Source: Natranaerovirga hydrolytica
GTDB taxonomy: Bacteria; Bacillota; Clostridia; Lachnospirales; DSM-24629
Assembly: GCF_004339095.1 (NCBI RefSeq)
Contig: NZ_SMGQ01000012.1
Location: forward strand, 62,001 to 126,000
Reading direction: 5' to 3'
Length of the DNA: 64,000 nucleotides
Under the pieces are notes generated by a model that saw only the letters and a program-made list of their open reading frames with translations, had not been told where the DNA came from and searched no databases. Positions 51,935 through 61,324 of the stretch are shown here, in pieces. The position numbers and the translations under genes are program-made. How positions within the stretch are numbered: the stretch's first letter is position 1; each line of letters begins with the position of its first letter.

Positions 51935-54900
51935 ATGAAAATTAAATCAATGTTTTCAAAAATATTTATCGGTATTTTAATGATTAATCAAATAGCATTT
52001 GGATATGAAGAATACTTACCAGAAAACAATGCAACTGTGTTGCAAAAAGAAACAATTAATGTATCAAGAAACTTTGCGTCCAATACCACATCAGGAAGTA
52101 GTATAGATATGGATCTTTTAGATGCAACAAAAGACGTTCAATATATCTTTTCAAAAGAGGATTTGAAAAAGATAGAAGATGACTTATCGGGAAGTTATCA
52201 ACTAATGGAGGATATTGATTTAAGTGGCGATAACTGGATCCCAATAGGAAAGAATGGTGAAGCATTTACAGGAGAGCTAAAGGGTAATGGCTTTGCCATA
52301 AAAGGATTGACAATAATGGATTCAAACGATTACAAAGGTCTATTTGCCCGTTTAGAATCAGCAAATATACAAGACTTAATATTTATTGAACCGAATATTA
52401 CAGCAAGTTCTTATGTAGGTATTTTATCAGGATATGCTTCTCACACATTCGTATCTAATGTAGAAGTGATAGATGGGCAAGTAAATCATTAATATGTACA
52501 TAGGTGGATTGGTTGGACAGGCCTCAGATACAGCCTTTGATCATATCAATATTCAATTAGAGTTAGATACAAATCTTACAGGCACCAATTATGTAGGGGG
52601 CATTGTAGGACACTTAACAAATGGTTCTGTCACACAAAGCAATAGCGATATTAACATCATCGGGAACAAGTCAGGTGGTATAGTCGGTGTATTAGAAGGT
52701 GAAGGAACCATTCAACAGTGTTATGTAAAAGGGGACTTAAAAGGTGTAGATAATGTAGGTGGTATCGTTGGTATTGCATCAGGCAATCAAATCCAAATAG
52801 AAGAAGTGGCTTTTTCTGGAGAAGTAGAAGGTATAGGCAACCATATGGGAGGCATTGTAGGTAACCTTCACAGCAATATGTTAACCAATAGCTATGCAAT
52901 AGGTAAAGTATCAGGGATCCATTATATTGGTGGACTAGTAGGTGCAGCCCATTCGGATAATGGGGTCATAAAAAATACCTATGCAGCAGTAGCAATTGAA
53001 GGACATAATAACAAAGGTGGTTTGATTGGACAATCAGACTATAACATTCAAGACAGTTATTATGACGGTGTGAGATCCAATATGGAACCAAGATATAACA
53101 ACCACCCCAGTCGTTTATCTATAGAATTAACATTTATAGAGACATTTAATAACTGGGATTTTATACATACTTGGGCTATTGAAGAAGGGTCATACCCATA
53201 CCTTCAAGCGTTAGGTCAAAAAGATCCTTTTCAATCTGTTCCAAAAGTTGTTGAAGGAGGTAAAGGGACTCAAAGTAATCCTTTCTTAATCAGCAATAGA
53301 GAACAATTAAGTTATATACAATATGCCTTAGATAAAAACTATTATCTTATAAATGACATTTATATGGGAGATGAAAATTGGGATCCCATTGGAAATAGTA
53401 ATATGCCGTTTTCCGGTGTGTTAGACGGGCAAACGTTTTCAATATACGATTTGACGGTAAAGGATTCACAACAAAATGAAGTTGGATTATTTGGAGCCAT
53501 AGAAAAGGGAACCGTTAGAAATTTAAAGCTAATAAACGTAGATATATTAGGCTGGAGAAAAGTAGGCGGATTAGTAGGAAGTAATAGTGAAAGTCATTTG
53601 CTAAATATTTTAGTAGAAGGAAAAGTTGTGGGTATTGAAGATGTTGGTCTTTTGTCAGGTGTTAGTCAAGAGCAATCTTTCATATCACGTGTGGCAACAA
53701 AAGGTTCTGTAGAAGGTGAATATCAAACGGGTGGATTAGTAGGACAGAATAACAACTCAATTATTGAACGCAGTTTTACAGAAGCACAAGTGAAAGGTAT
53801 CAGACATACAACAGGCGGCTTAGTAGGACACAATAAGGAAAATGGAGAAATCATTAATAGTTATGCATCTGGAATAGTAGGTCATAGCGATTATGTAGGC
53901 GGATTAATTGCTTGGTCTTCATCTGGCTCAGTCAATAACAGTTACTGGGATATGGATAAAACCAATATGAGCAATAGTCAAGGGGGCGCTCACTTAACAA
54001 CAGAAAATATGCAAAAAGAAAATTCTTTTGAACAATGGAATTTTGAAGCGATTTGGATGCTTGAAGAATCCAGTGAATTTCCAACGCTTCAGCCTCTTGC
54101 AGTTAATCTAAAAAACATAGAATCCAATAATACGTATCGAAGCGTTCATCTAAGTTGGAAGAATTTGGAAGATGCAACAAGTTATGAAATTCTTTTTGAT
54201 GGTCAGAAAATAACCGTAACAGAACCCTATTTCGAATATACAGGGCTTGAACCTGCATCAACCCATACTTTTCAAATTCGAGTGATTGCAGGTGATTTAA
54301 TGGGGGACTGGTCAGAAGTAATGGATATTTTGTTACCACCTGATTCTCCTAAAAATGTAGAGGTAGCTATGATAACAGAGCAATCCATTACACTGAATTG
54401 GGAAGACGTGTATGGAGCAGATAGTTATGCAATAGAAATTATGGGACAACCTGTATTTGTAGGATCAATCACAAATTATACAGTAGAAGATTTAAAACCC
54501 AATACACCGTATATCTATAGAATACGATCCATTAATGAAGGTGGATATGGACCTTGGTCAGAGAATATTGCTGCCACAACATTATCTGGTGTAACAGAAG
54601 GCCTATATCTAGAGGCACAAACAAATGTTATTGATGTCCATTGGGAGCCTGTAGCAGGAGCAAATCGTTATGATTTAGAAGTAGATGGAGCTGTTATTAA
54701 AGGCATTGAAGATACCCATTACAGACACGGAGGGCTTTTGCCAAATACACAACATCAATACAGGGTCAGAGCAGTAAAGACAACAGGAACATCTAACTGG
54801 TCAGAATATGTTGAAGCCTATACCCTTATTGAGAGCCCGAGTTTAGTCATAAAAGAAGAGTCTCCTACAGACTATTTGATTGAATGGGAGGCAGTAACTG

Positions 54901-56354
54901 GCGCAGAGTATTACGAGTTGGAAATTAATAGTGCATCTGTTACCACAAGCCAAACAAGCTATCATCACAGTGATATTGAACCCAATTCAAGTCATTATTA
55001 TAGAATAAGAGCCATTAATGACAACACTCAAAGTGTATGGAGTCAGGTAGAAAGCATTATTGGTAGATTATTACCACCAACCCAATTACAAGGTACCATG
55101 AACAATACCAATTTAATCATACAGTGGTCGTCTGTTATGGGTGCAGATTATTATGAATTGGATATTAATGGAGAGATAATCACAGTCGGTTTATCAAGCC
55201 ATTATACAGTCGAATCAGTAGAAAATAACACGTTGTATCAATTTAGAATAAGAGCCATAAATGATGTTGGCCCCAGTCCTTGGTCAGCTTATGAAACCGT
55301 AGAAACACCACTGGCTGCACCGAATCATTTTAAGGCATCTGCAACATCACAACAAGTTACTTTGTCTTGGGAAAAAATAACGGATGCCCAGTCTTATGAA
55401 CTATTGGTAGATGGAGCATCAATGATCTTAGAGTCAACAGACAACTATGTACACACGGGATTAGCACCCAATACATTACACACCTATCGAATAAGAGCTA
55501 TAAAAAATGGACAATCCGGACCTTGGAGTGATGTGTTAAGGGTTACAACGGTATTAAATACAATAGAAAAAATCAAGGTAGACAGAGTAACCAGTACGAA
55601 CGTTAAGATTTCTTGGGATAAGATAGACGGGGCTTTAGGCTATAAATTAGAGGTCAATGGTACAGAAATTGATTTAAGTGGTCAAAATTATTACAACCAT
55701 AGAAACCTTTCACCCAACACAACACAAAGGTACCGAGTCAAATCTTATGATGCCAATGGGGAAAGCGATTGGAGTGACTTATTGCGAGTAAGAACATCGC
55801 CTAATATACCCATTAACTTAAAAGCAACAGCAACAGAGCATACCATAACGTTAACGTGGAATGCCATTTCAGATGCCAACTACTATGAAGTAGAAGCAGA
55901 TGGAAGCATTTATAAAGTATCCGATACAACCTTTGAACATACGGGATTAATGGCAAATACACAACATGCATACCGTGTGCGTGCCGTGGGATCCAACAGT
56001 TCTAGTGAATGGAGTCAACTCCTGATACAAAATACAAAACCAACCTTAATGGTTCAAGTGGGAAGAGATGACTTTTTTAACTTTGTATTTGTCATACCAG
56101 AAAATGGCAATAAAAGCCGTTATATAACAGTACATTATAACCCAGATGACTTTGAAGTGACGGACCTATGTGCCATTACACCCCAATTAGAAACACAAAC
56201 AGGTGTCATTGAAGGCACCAATATAGAAGTTATAGAATTTAGGGAAGGTTACATTGTATATAAAATAAACCATGCGACTCAAACCGTAACCAATACCATT
56301 CAATTTGTTTCTAAAACAAATGAATACTCAGAAGTAATATACCAAATTCAGTAA
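51935..56354 (+). pseudogene. GLUG/FN3 exported giant protein, split by a frameshift
   Basis: The first part (51935-52492, 185 codons) has a signal peptide (about 1-22) and GLUG-type repeats. It stops at TAA 52490-52492, but the next frame, from ATG 52494, continues the same GLUG repeats (MYIGGLVGQASDTAFDHINI) for 1286 codons. Removing one base at 52489-52493 (CATTAATATG) restores a single frame of about 1470 codons. The second part has two GLUG blocks (about 1-200 and 260-510), eight FN3 domains (about 530-1180, each ending in a W-S motif) and a C-terminal beta domain. It may be a true break, an assembly error, or termination-reinitiation at TAATATG. Exported, probably surface or secreted. 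Confidence 0.75.
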
Positions 56355-56422
56355 ATCATTCATGCAAACGGTATAAGCGATGACCATAGGTTTATATCGT
56401 TTGCCAAAAGGGAGGCTTTAAT

Positions 56423-59400
56423 GTGAAAAAAATTATAACGTTAATGATGGCGTGTCTGTTAATGGTAACAATGATTAGACCATTAGAAGTACAAGGAAAA
56501 AGCCGTATTGATATTGTTTTTATAATTGACCGATCTGGAAGTATGGGAAATGATATTAATAGTGTTAGGGACAATATCGATACGTTTGTCAATCGGTTAA
56601 CTCAAGAAAATATAGATTATAGACTGGGTTTGATTTCTTATGAAAGAACACCAACGGTTTATGCAATGACAACCAATGTTAACACATTCAAATCCAATCT
56701 TAATAGTATCAATGTTAGTGGAGGAATAGAAAATGGATTAGATGCCATTAAAGCAGCGTTAGATGAGTATACATATTATGCTAACTCAGTCAAATATTTT
56801 GTATTAATAGGAGATGAAAGAGTTTACAGCCAGGAAGGGCATACAGATAATAGCATCATTAGAGCATTAAATGATGAAGGCGTTATCTTAACAACCGTTG
56901 GATTAAGAGGTGAAAATGACGTTCAATTTAAAAATCTTGCCAATCAAACAGGCGGTTTATACCTTGATATTACAAGAAATTTTAGTGCTTCTCTTATGGA
57001 GATATTTGATCAAATACACCGTATGCCAAATGTTGAAATCCTTTCACCTACCACCAATCAATGGTTAGGCGGAAGCAATCAAAACTTTGTACCATCCCTT
57101 AAAGTTTCTGACCCAGACAGTGATCTTTTAACCATTACCTATAACATTGATGGTGGTCAAGAATTAGACAGAAGACAGATTAGTAATTCATTTCAGGAAC
57201 AAATTGTTAATCTATCAGCTTTTAATGTTGCTCAGTTATCAGATGGCAATCATACATTAGAGGTCACAGTGAGTGATACGATGGATTCTGTGTCGGATTA
57301 TGTCAACTTTAGAGTAGATAATACAGAGCCCATTAAAAATCGTTTTGATATAACATCCGTAGGCACAAACAATATAGCCGTTACAGGTCGAGCAACAGAT
57401 AATGGCTCAGGATTAGCCGCTCAGCCTTATGGTTTTATTATTGGAAGTGCAAATAGCGGATGGCGCACAAATACCTCTTATGGTGTCAATAACTTGACTC
57501 CAAATACATCTTACAATGTCACTTTTCAAGCAAGAGACACTGTGGGTAATGTTTTTTCAGAAACCGTAAGCAGATATACATTGGCACAGCCACCAAATAT
57601 CGACGTACAATCAACAGGGCTAACAGATATGAATGTACGATTAAATGATGACAATCCCAGTCATACCCAGTATGAAATTATGGTAGACAATCAATATGTA
57701 CAAGCCAATGGACAGTTGTCTAATACCCCACAAAGAATTGCTTTGAATAATAAAAGTATTACCATACAAGGTTTAGAAGCCAATACCAGATACAATGTAA
57801 AAGCAAGAGCATACAATGAGGAGCAAATAGCAACCAGTCAAAATACCTTAAATGTTTATACCAAACCACAAGCACCCAGTGAACTAATGGGAACACCTAT
57901 GCAAGAAAGCATTCACTTGCAATGGCAAGGCATTGAAGGTGTACAAGGGTATGTCTTAGAATTGAATCAGAATAAGATTCAGCTAGGCAATGTGACCAGC
58001 TATACCCATACAGGACTTTCGCCAGAAACAACCCATAGCTATAGAATTGCTGCTTATAATCAAGGTGGAGAAGGGGCTTTTAGTGAAACGGTGAATATAA
58101 CCACATTACCTTACCCACCGGCCCAACCTAACGTCCCCACATATACTCTTGGAAAAGAAGAAATTGCATTGCAATGGCAAGCGGTTCCAGGGGCTACCAG
58201 TTATGAACTAGAAGTTAATGGAGAGATTATATCTTTAACAAGCACGAACTATCTTCATAAAGGCTTAACACCTGAATCTACTCATACTTACAGATTAAGA
58301 GCAGTCAATGCAGGTGGAGCAAGTTCTTTTACACCCTTACTCACACTAACCACGTATCCCTATCCACCAGAAACACCAGAATTAAGTTTATCGGATATTA
58401 ATAAAAATATGATACAAGTTCAGTGGGAAGATGTGGAGAAAGCAGAAGGTTATCATTTGATGGTCAATGGGGTTATTATGTCTATGGGTTCAGGATTAAG
58501 TTATACCCATAATAATTTAGTGCCTTTATCCACCCATACGTATCAAGTGAGGGCTCATAATTTAGGTGGACAAAGCTTATGGTCAGCGCCATTAGAGATT
58601 CAAACTTATCCAGAAGAACCCGATTACCCCAAAAATATAATGGGTACAGCAAGTCAAGACAGCATTACTTTAACATGGTATTTGGTACCTTATGCAGAGT
58701 ACTATGAAATAGAAATAGATAACAACACAGTTAAAAGGGTTGATGACTTAACTTTTGTGCATAAAGGCTTAAATGCAGAAGAACAACACACGTATCGCGT
58801 CAGAGCAGTAAATGTCTCTGGAAAAAGTGACTGGAGTATACCAGTGCAAGTGTCTACATTGCCAAAAGGCAATAACAATTATGCCCTAACCAATGTGGCA
58901 GCCATAGTAACCAATAACCAAATAACATTATCTTGGGACACTGTAAAGGATGGTGCATCATATGAGATAGAAGTAGATGGCCAACTGCAATCATTAGGGG
59001 AGGATACCCTTTATAGACATTCAGGACTTGAACCCAATGAATTTCATACCTATAAGATAAGGGTTATAACAGAGTCCGGTAGCAGTGAGTGGTGTGCCAT
59101 TTTATCTTTGTCAACTTTGCCTAACCCACCAGACGCACCAGAGCATATCTATGCAGATGCCAATCTTTATCAAATTGAATTAAGATGGGATGTTATGGAC
59201 AGAGCTACAGCTTATGATGTTGAAATAGATGGTGATGAAATTATAACTTTGACAGAAACACAATTTAGACATCAAGGTTTGGAACCTGGAACGGCACATA
59301 GCTATAGAATTAGAGCAAAAAATATGACAGATGTAACGGCTTGGAGTCAAGCCATAGTCGTAGCAACACAAACACCGGACTACTTGGTTCAGTATGAAGA

Positions 59401-59713
59401 AGGAGAAACATTTAGCTTTACAATACTGGCCAATAATATACAAGATTTTAACCAACTGTACTTTGTTTTAGAATATGACCCAAATGAATTAGAAATTGTG
59501 GATTTATTTGAAGGAACAGCAAAAAAAGATGTGAACTTAAATGGCTTAATAGAAGAAACCTCTATTATTGTCAATGGACAAGAAGGAAAAATACTCTTTA
59601 TGGTGGATCTCAATATGATACCTGGGACTTCTTGGTCTGGTGAGATCACTTCCATAGTGTTTGAAGGTTTGAATACAGGAGAAAGCTCGATAAAATTATT
59701 AACCAATGAATAA
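56423..59713 (+). CDS. Exported VWA/FN3 protein
   Basis: Encodes 1096 residues from GTG 56423 after GGGAGG. A signal peptide (about 1-25) precedes a von Willebrand A domain (about 28-205) with an intact metal-ion site (DIVFIIDRSGSMG, D-x-S-x-S). Then come about two irregular Ig/FN3-like domains and six FN3 repeats (about 490-980), close in sequence to those of the preceding gene (TYRLRAVNAGG versus YRIRAINDV). The C-terminal 110 residues (FTILANNIQDFNQLYFVLEY then DPNELEIVDL) resemble a cohesin-like beta domain. VWA domains bind protein partners through metal, so it may assemble with neighbouring surface proteins. Confidence 0.85.
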   Translation: MKKIITLMMACLLMVTMIRPLEVQGKSRIDIVFIIDRSGSMGNDINSVRDNIDTFVNRLTQENIDYRLGLISYERTPTVYAMTTNVNTFKSNLNSINVSGGIENGLDAIKAALDEYTYYANSVKYFVLIGDERVYSQEGHTDNSIIRALNDEGVILTTVGLRGENDVQFKNLANQTGGLYLDITRNFSASLMEIFDQIHRMPNVEILSPTTNQWLGGSNQNFVPSLKVSDPDSDLLTITYNIDGGQELDRRQISNSFQEQIVNLSAFNVAQLSDGNHTLEVTVSDTMDSVSDYVNFRVDNTEPIKNRFDITSVGTNNIAVTGRATDNGSGLAAQPYGFIIGSANSGWRTNTSYGVNNLTPNTSYNVTFQARDTVGNVFSETVSRYTLAQPPNIDVQSTGLTDMNVRLNDDNPSHTQYEIMVDNQYVQANGQLSNTPQRIALNNKSITIQGLEANTRYNVKARAYNEEQIATSQNTLNVYTKPQAPSELMGTPMQESIHLQWQGIEGVQGYVLELNQNKIQLGNVTSYTHTGLSPETTHSYRIAAYNQGGEGAFSETVNITTLPYPPAQPNVPTYTLGKEEIALQWQAVPGATSYELEVNGEIISLTSTNYLHKGLTPESTHTYRLRAVNAGGASSFTPLLTLTTYPYPPETPELSLSDINKNMIQVQWEDVEKAEGYHLMVNGVIMSMGSGLSYTHNNLVPLSTHTYQVRAHNLGGQSLWSAPLEIQTYPEEPDYPKNIMGTASQDSITLTWYLVPYAEYYEIEIDNNTVKRVDDLTFVHKGLNAEEQHTYRVRAVNVSGKSDWSIPVQVSTLPKGNNNYALTNVAAIVTNNQITLSWDTVKDGASYEIEVDGQLQSLGEDTLYRHSGLEPNEFHTYKIRVITESGSSEWCAILSLSTLPNPPDAPEHIYADANLYQIELRWDVMDRATAYDVEIDGDEIITLTETQFRHQGLEPGTAHSYRIRAKNMTDVTAWSQAIVVATQTPDYLVQYEEGETFSFTILANNIQDFNQLYFVLEYDPNELEIVDLFEGTAKKDVNLNGLIEETSIIVNGQEGKILFMVDLNMIPGTSWSGEITSIVFEGLNTGESSIKLLTNE

Positions 59714-59739
59714 AGGACTATAAAGAAAGGGGAATACAA

Positions 59740-60546
59740 ATGAAAAAAAGCAAAAGCATCGTAGCGTATATACTCATTATTGTTATTCTTATACCCACTG
59801 CTGTTAGCGCCTATGCTTTTCTAGAATTACCTAGAAAAGCTGAAGACATAGATAAAAGTACGTACAACTTAATACAAGATTTATCCAATGAAACCGGTAC
59901 CCACGTAGAGGATATCTTAAGATGGTACGAGCAAGGCTTTGACTGGAATCAGATTATTCGAATGGCCAGCAGACACGAATCTCAAGGTGAGGACTTATTT
60001 GACTTAACTACTGGGTTAAAAGACGTAGAAGAAAAGTATTCTGAAGAAGAAATCTTAGAAGCCAGACAACGTATTGACAGTGTTGTATTCAAATTAGAAG
60101 AAGTCATCAGCCTGTCCAAAGAAGATAAAGCAGATTACGAAGACTTAATGAACAGCATTCATAAAGAAGAGGCATTGTATTGGACATTGACTTTAAAAGA
60201 TCTATTAGGCTCTTATAATGAAGCCCTTAACGAATACCTTATAGCCATACAATTAGAATTGGACTTATATGTGTTATTAGAAGATCAAGACATCTATGAG
60301 CAAGAAAAATTTAATCAACAACTGTTAAAAAATAACCCAATAATCACCATAGATGAAATTGAAAAAGCAGTATTAGAAATGCTTAACAATCATTCTTCCA
60401 AAGAAGAAAAGGATACAACCACCACAATAGATGTTGGCATCCAAGCACCTAAGGTAGAAACCATTATTCCTGAAGTAAAAAATCCAGCACCAGTTAATCC
60501 GTTAGAGGCTATACAAGAGGAAATAAACACTATTTTACCGCAATAA
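59740..60546 (+). CDS. Exported helical protein of unknown family, first of two
   Basis: Encodes 268 residues after AAAGGGG. A signal peptide or anchor (about 8-28) is followed by a helical, acidic mature part and a Pro/Thr-rich tail (about 220-268). It contains ILRWYEQGFDWNQIIRMASR then HESQGEDLFDL. The next gene contains a related ESQGESWASVFEAYDL. No family is recognised. It sits in the run of exported-protein genes, 26 bp after the VWA gene. Confidence 0.75.
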   Translation: MKKSKSIVAYILIIVILIPTAVSAYAFLELPRKAEDIDKSTYNLIQDLSNETGTHVEDILRWYEQGFDWNQIIRMASRHESQGEDLFDLTTGLKDVEEKYSEEEILEARQRIDSVVFKLEEVISLSKEDKADYEDLMNSIHKEEALYWTLTLKDLLGSYNEALNEYLIAIQLELDLYVLLEDQDIYEQEKFNQQLLKNNPIITIDEIEKAVLEMLNNHSSKEEKDTTTTIDVGIQAPKVETIIPEVKNPAPVNPLEAIQEEINTILPQ

Positions 60547-60564
60547 ATAATAGGGAGGCAATCA

Positions 60565-61302
60565 ATGAATATAAAAATAAAAAAACTAATCATTGGATTA
60601 TTAATCATCACTTTAGTGAGTCCATTAGCCGTTTTAATGTTAAATGGTACTTTCATTAGAACTTATGCAGAAGACCCGAGACCAAAGTCTGACTTTTATG
60701 CATACTACAATATCTCAGAAAGTCAAAGAGATTATATTAAAGATTTAATAGAAATGGGTTATCCACTGGAAAAAATTCAAGTTGGGTATGCCTTTATATA
60801 TGACCGATTTGGCAAATTAGAACATTTAAAATCAATCTTAGAAAAAGAAAGCCAAGGAGAAAGCTGGGCAAGTGTTTTTGAAGCATATGATTTAACATAT
60901 GGCATATTTCAACCAACCAGTTTTGATTCAGACAGCTTAGATACATTGATGCAAAGCCACTTAAGCTCAGATGAGATAATGATTATTGATCGGATTGCAT
61001 TTGCTTCTGAAGAAGCATTTGATGTTCTAATGATTCAAGTCATGGAAGGCACATCCTTTGAGGAGATTATAGATGCATTGGAACTGGTAGGACATATAAA
61101 GTTGTATCCAAGGGTACAAGTGACAGAAGAAGTGCTTAACCATTATCAAAATCAATATGCATTAGAGGATATGCAAATTATAGAGGCAATGGTAATAGCA
61201 GAAAAATTAGATCTTAACGAAAAAAACATATTAGAATCCACAGCACAAGGGATGACAGAATACGAAATTTTAGGATATTACTTACAAGAAATTTTTGAAT
61301 AG
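60565..61302 (+). CDS. Exported helical protein of unknown family, second of two
   Basis: Encodes 245 residues after AGGGAGG. An N-terminal signal or anchor (about 8-30) precedes a helical mature part (ILEKESQGESWASVFEAYDL, LEDMQIIEAMVIAEKLDLNE). It shares short helical motifs (ESQGE..., Y.QGF or F.KLEHL) and size with the preceding protein, so the two are probably distant relatives. It ends 22 bp before the RHS-type gene. Function unknown. Confidence 0.75.
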   Translation: MNIKIKKLIIGLLIITLVSPLAVLMLNGTFIRTYAEDPRPKSDFYAYYNISESQRDYIKDLIEMGYPLEKIQVGYAFIYDRFGKLEHLKSILEKESQGESWASVFEAYDLTYGIFQPTSFDSDSLDTLMQSHLSSDEIMIIDRIAFASEEAFDVLMIQVMEGTSFEEIIDALELVGHIKLYPRVQVTEEVLNHYQNQYALEDMQIIEAMVIAEKLDLNEKNILESTAQGMTEYEILGYYLQEIFE

Positions 61303-61324
61303 ATGAGGAAAGGGAGAATCTACA

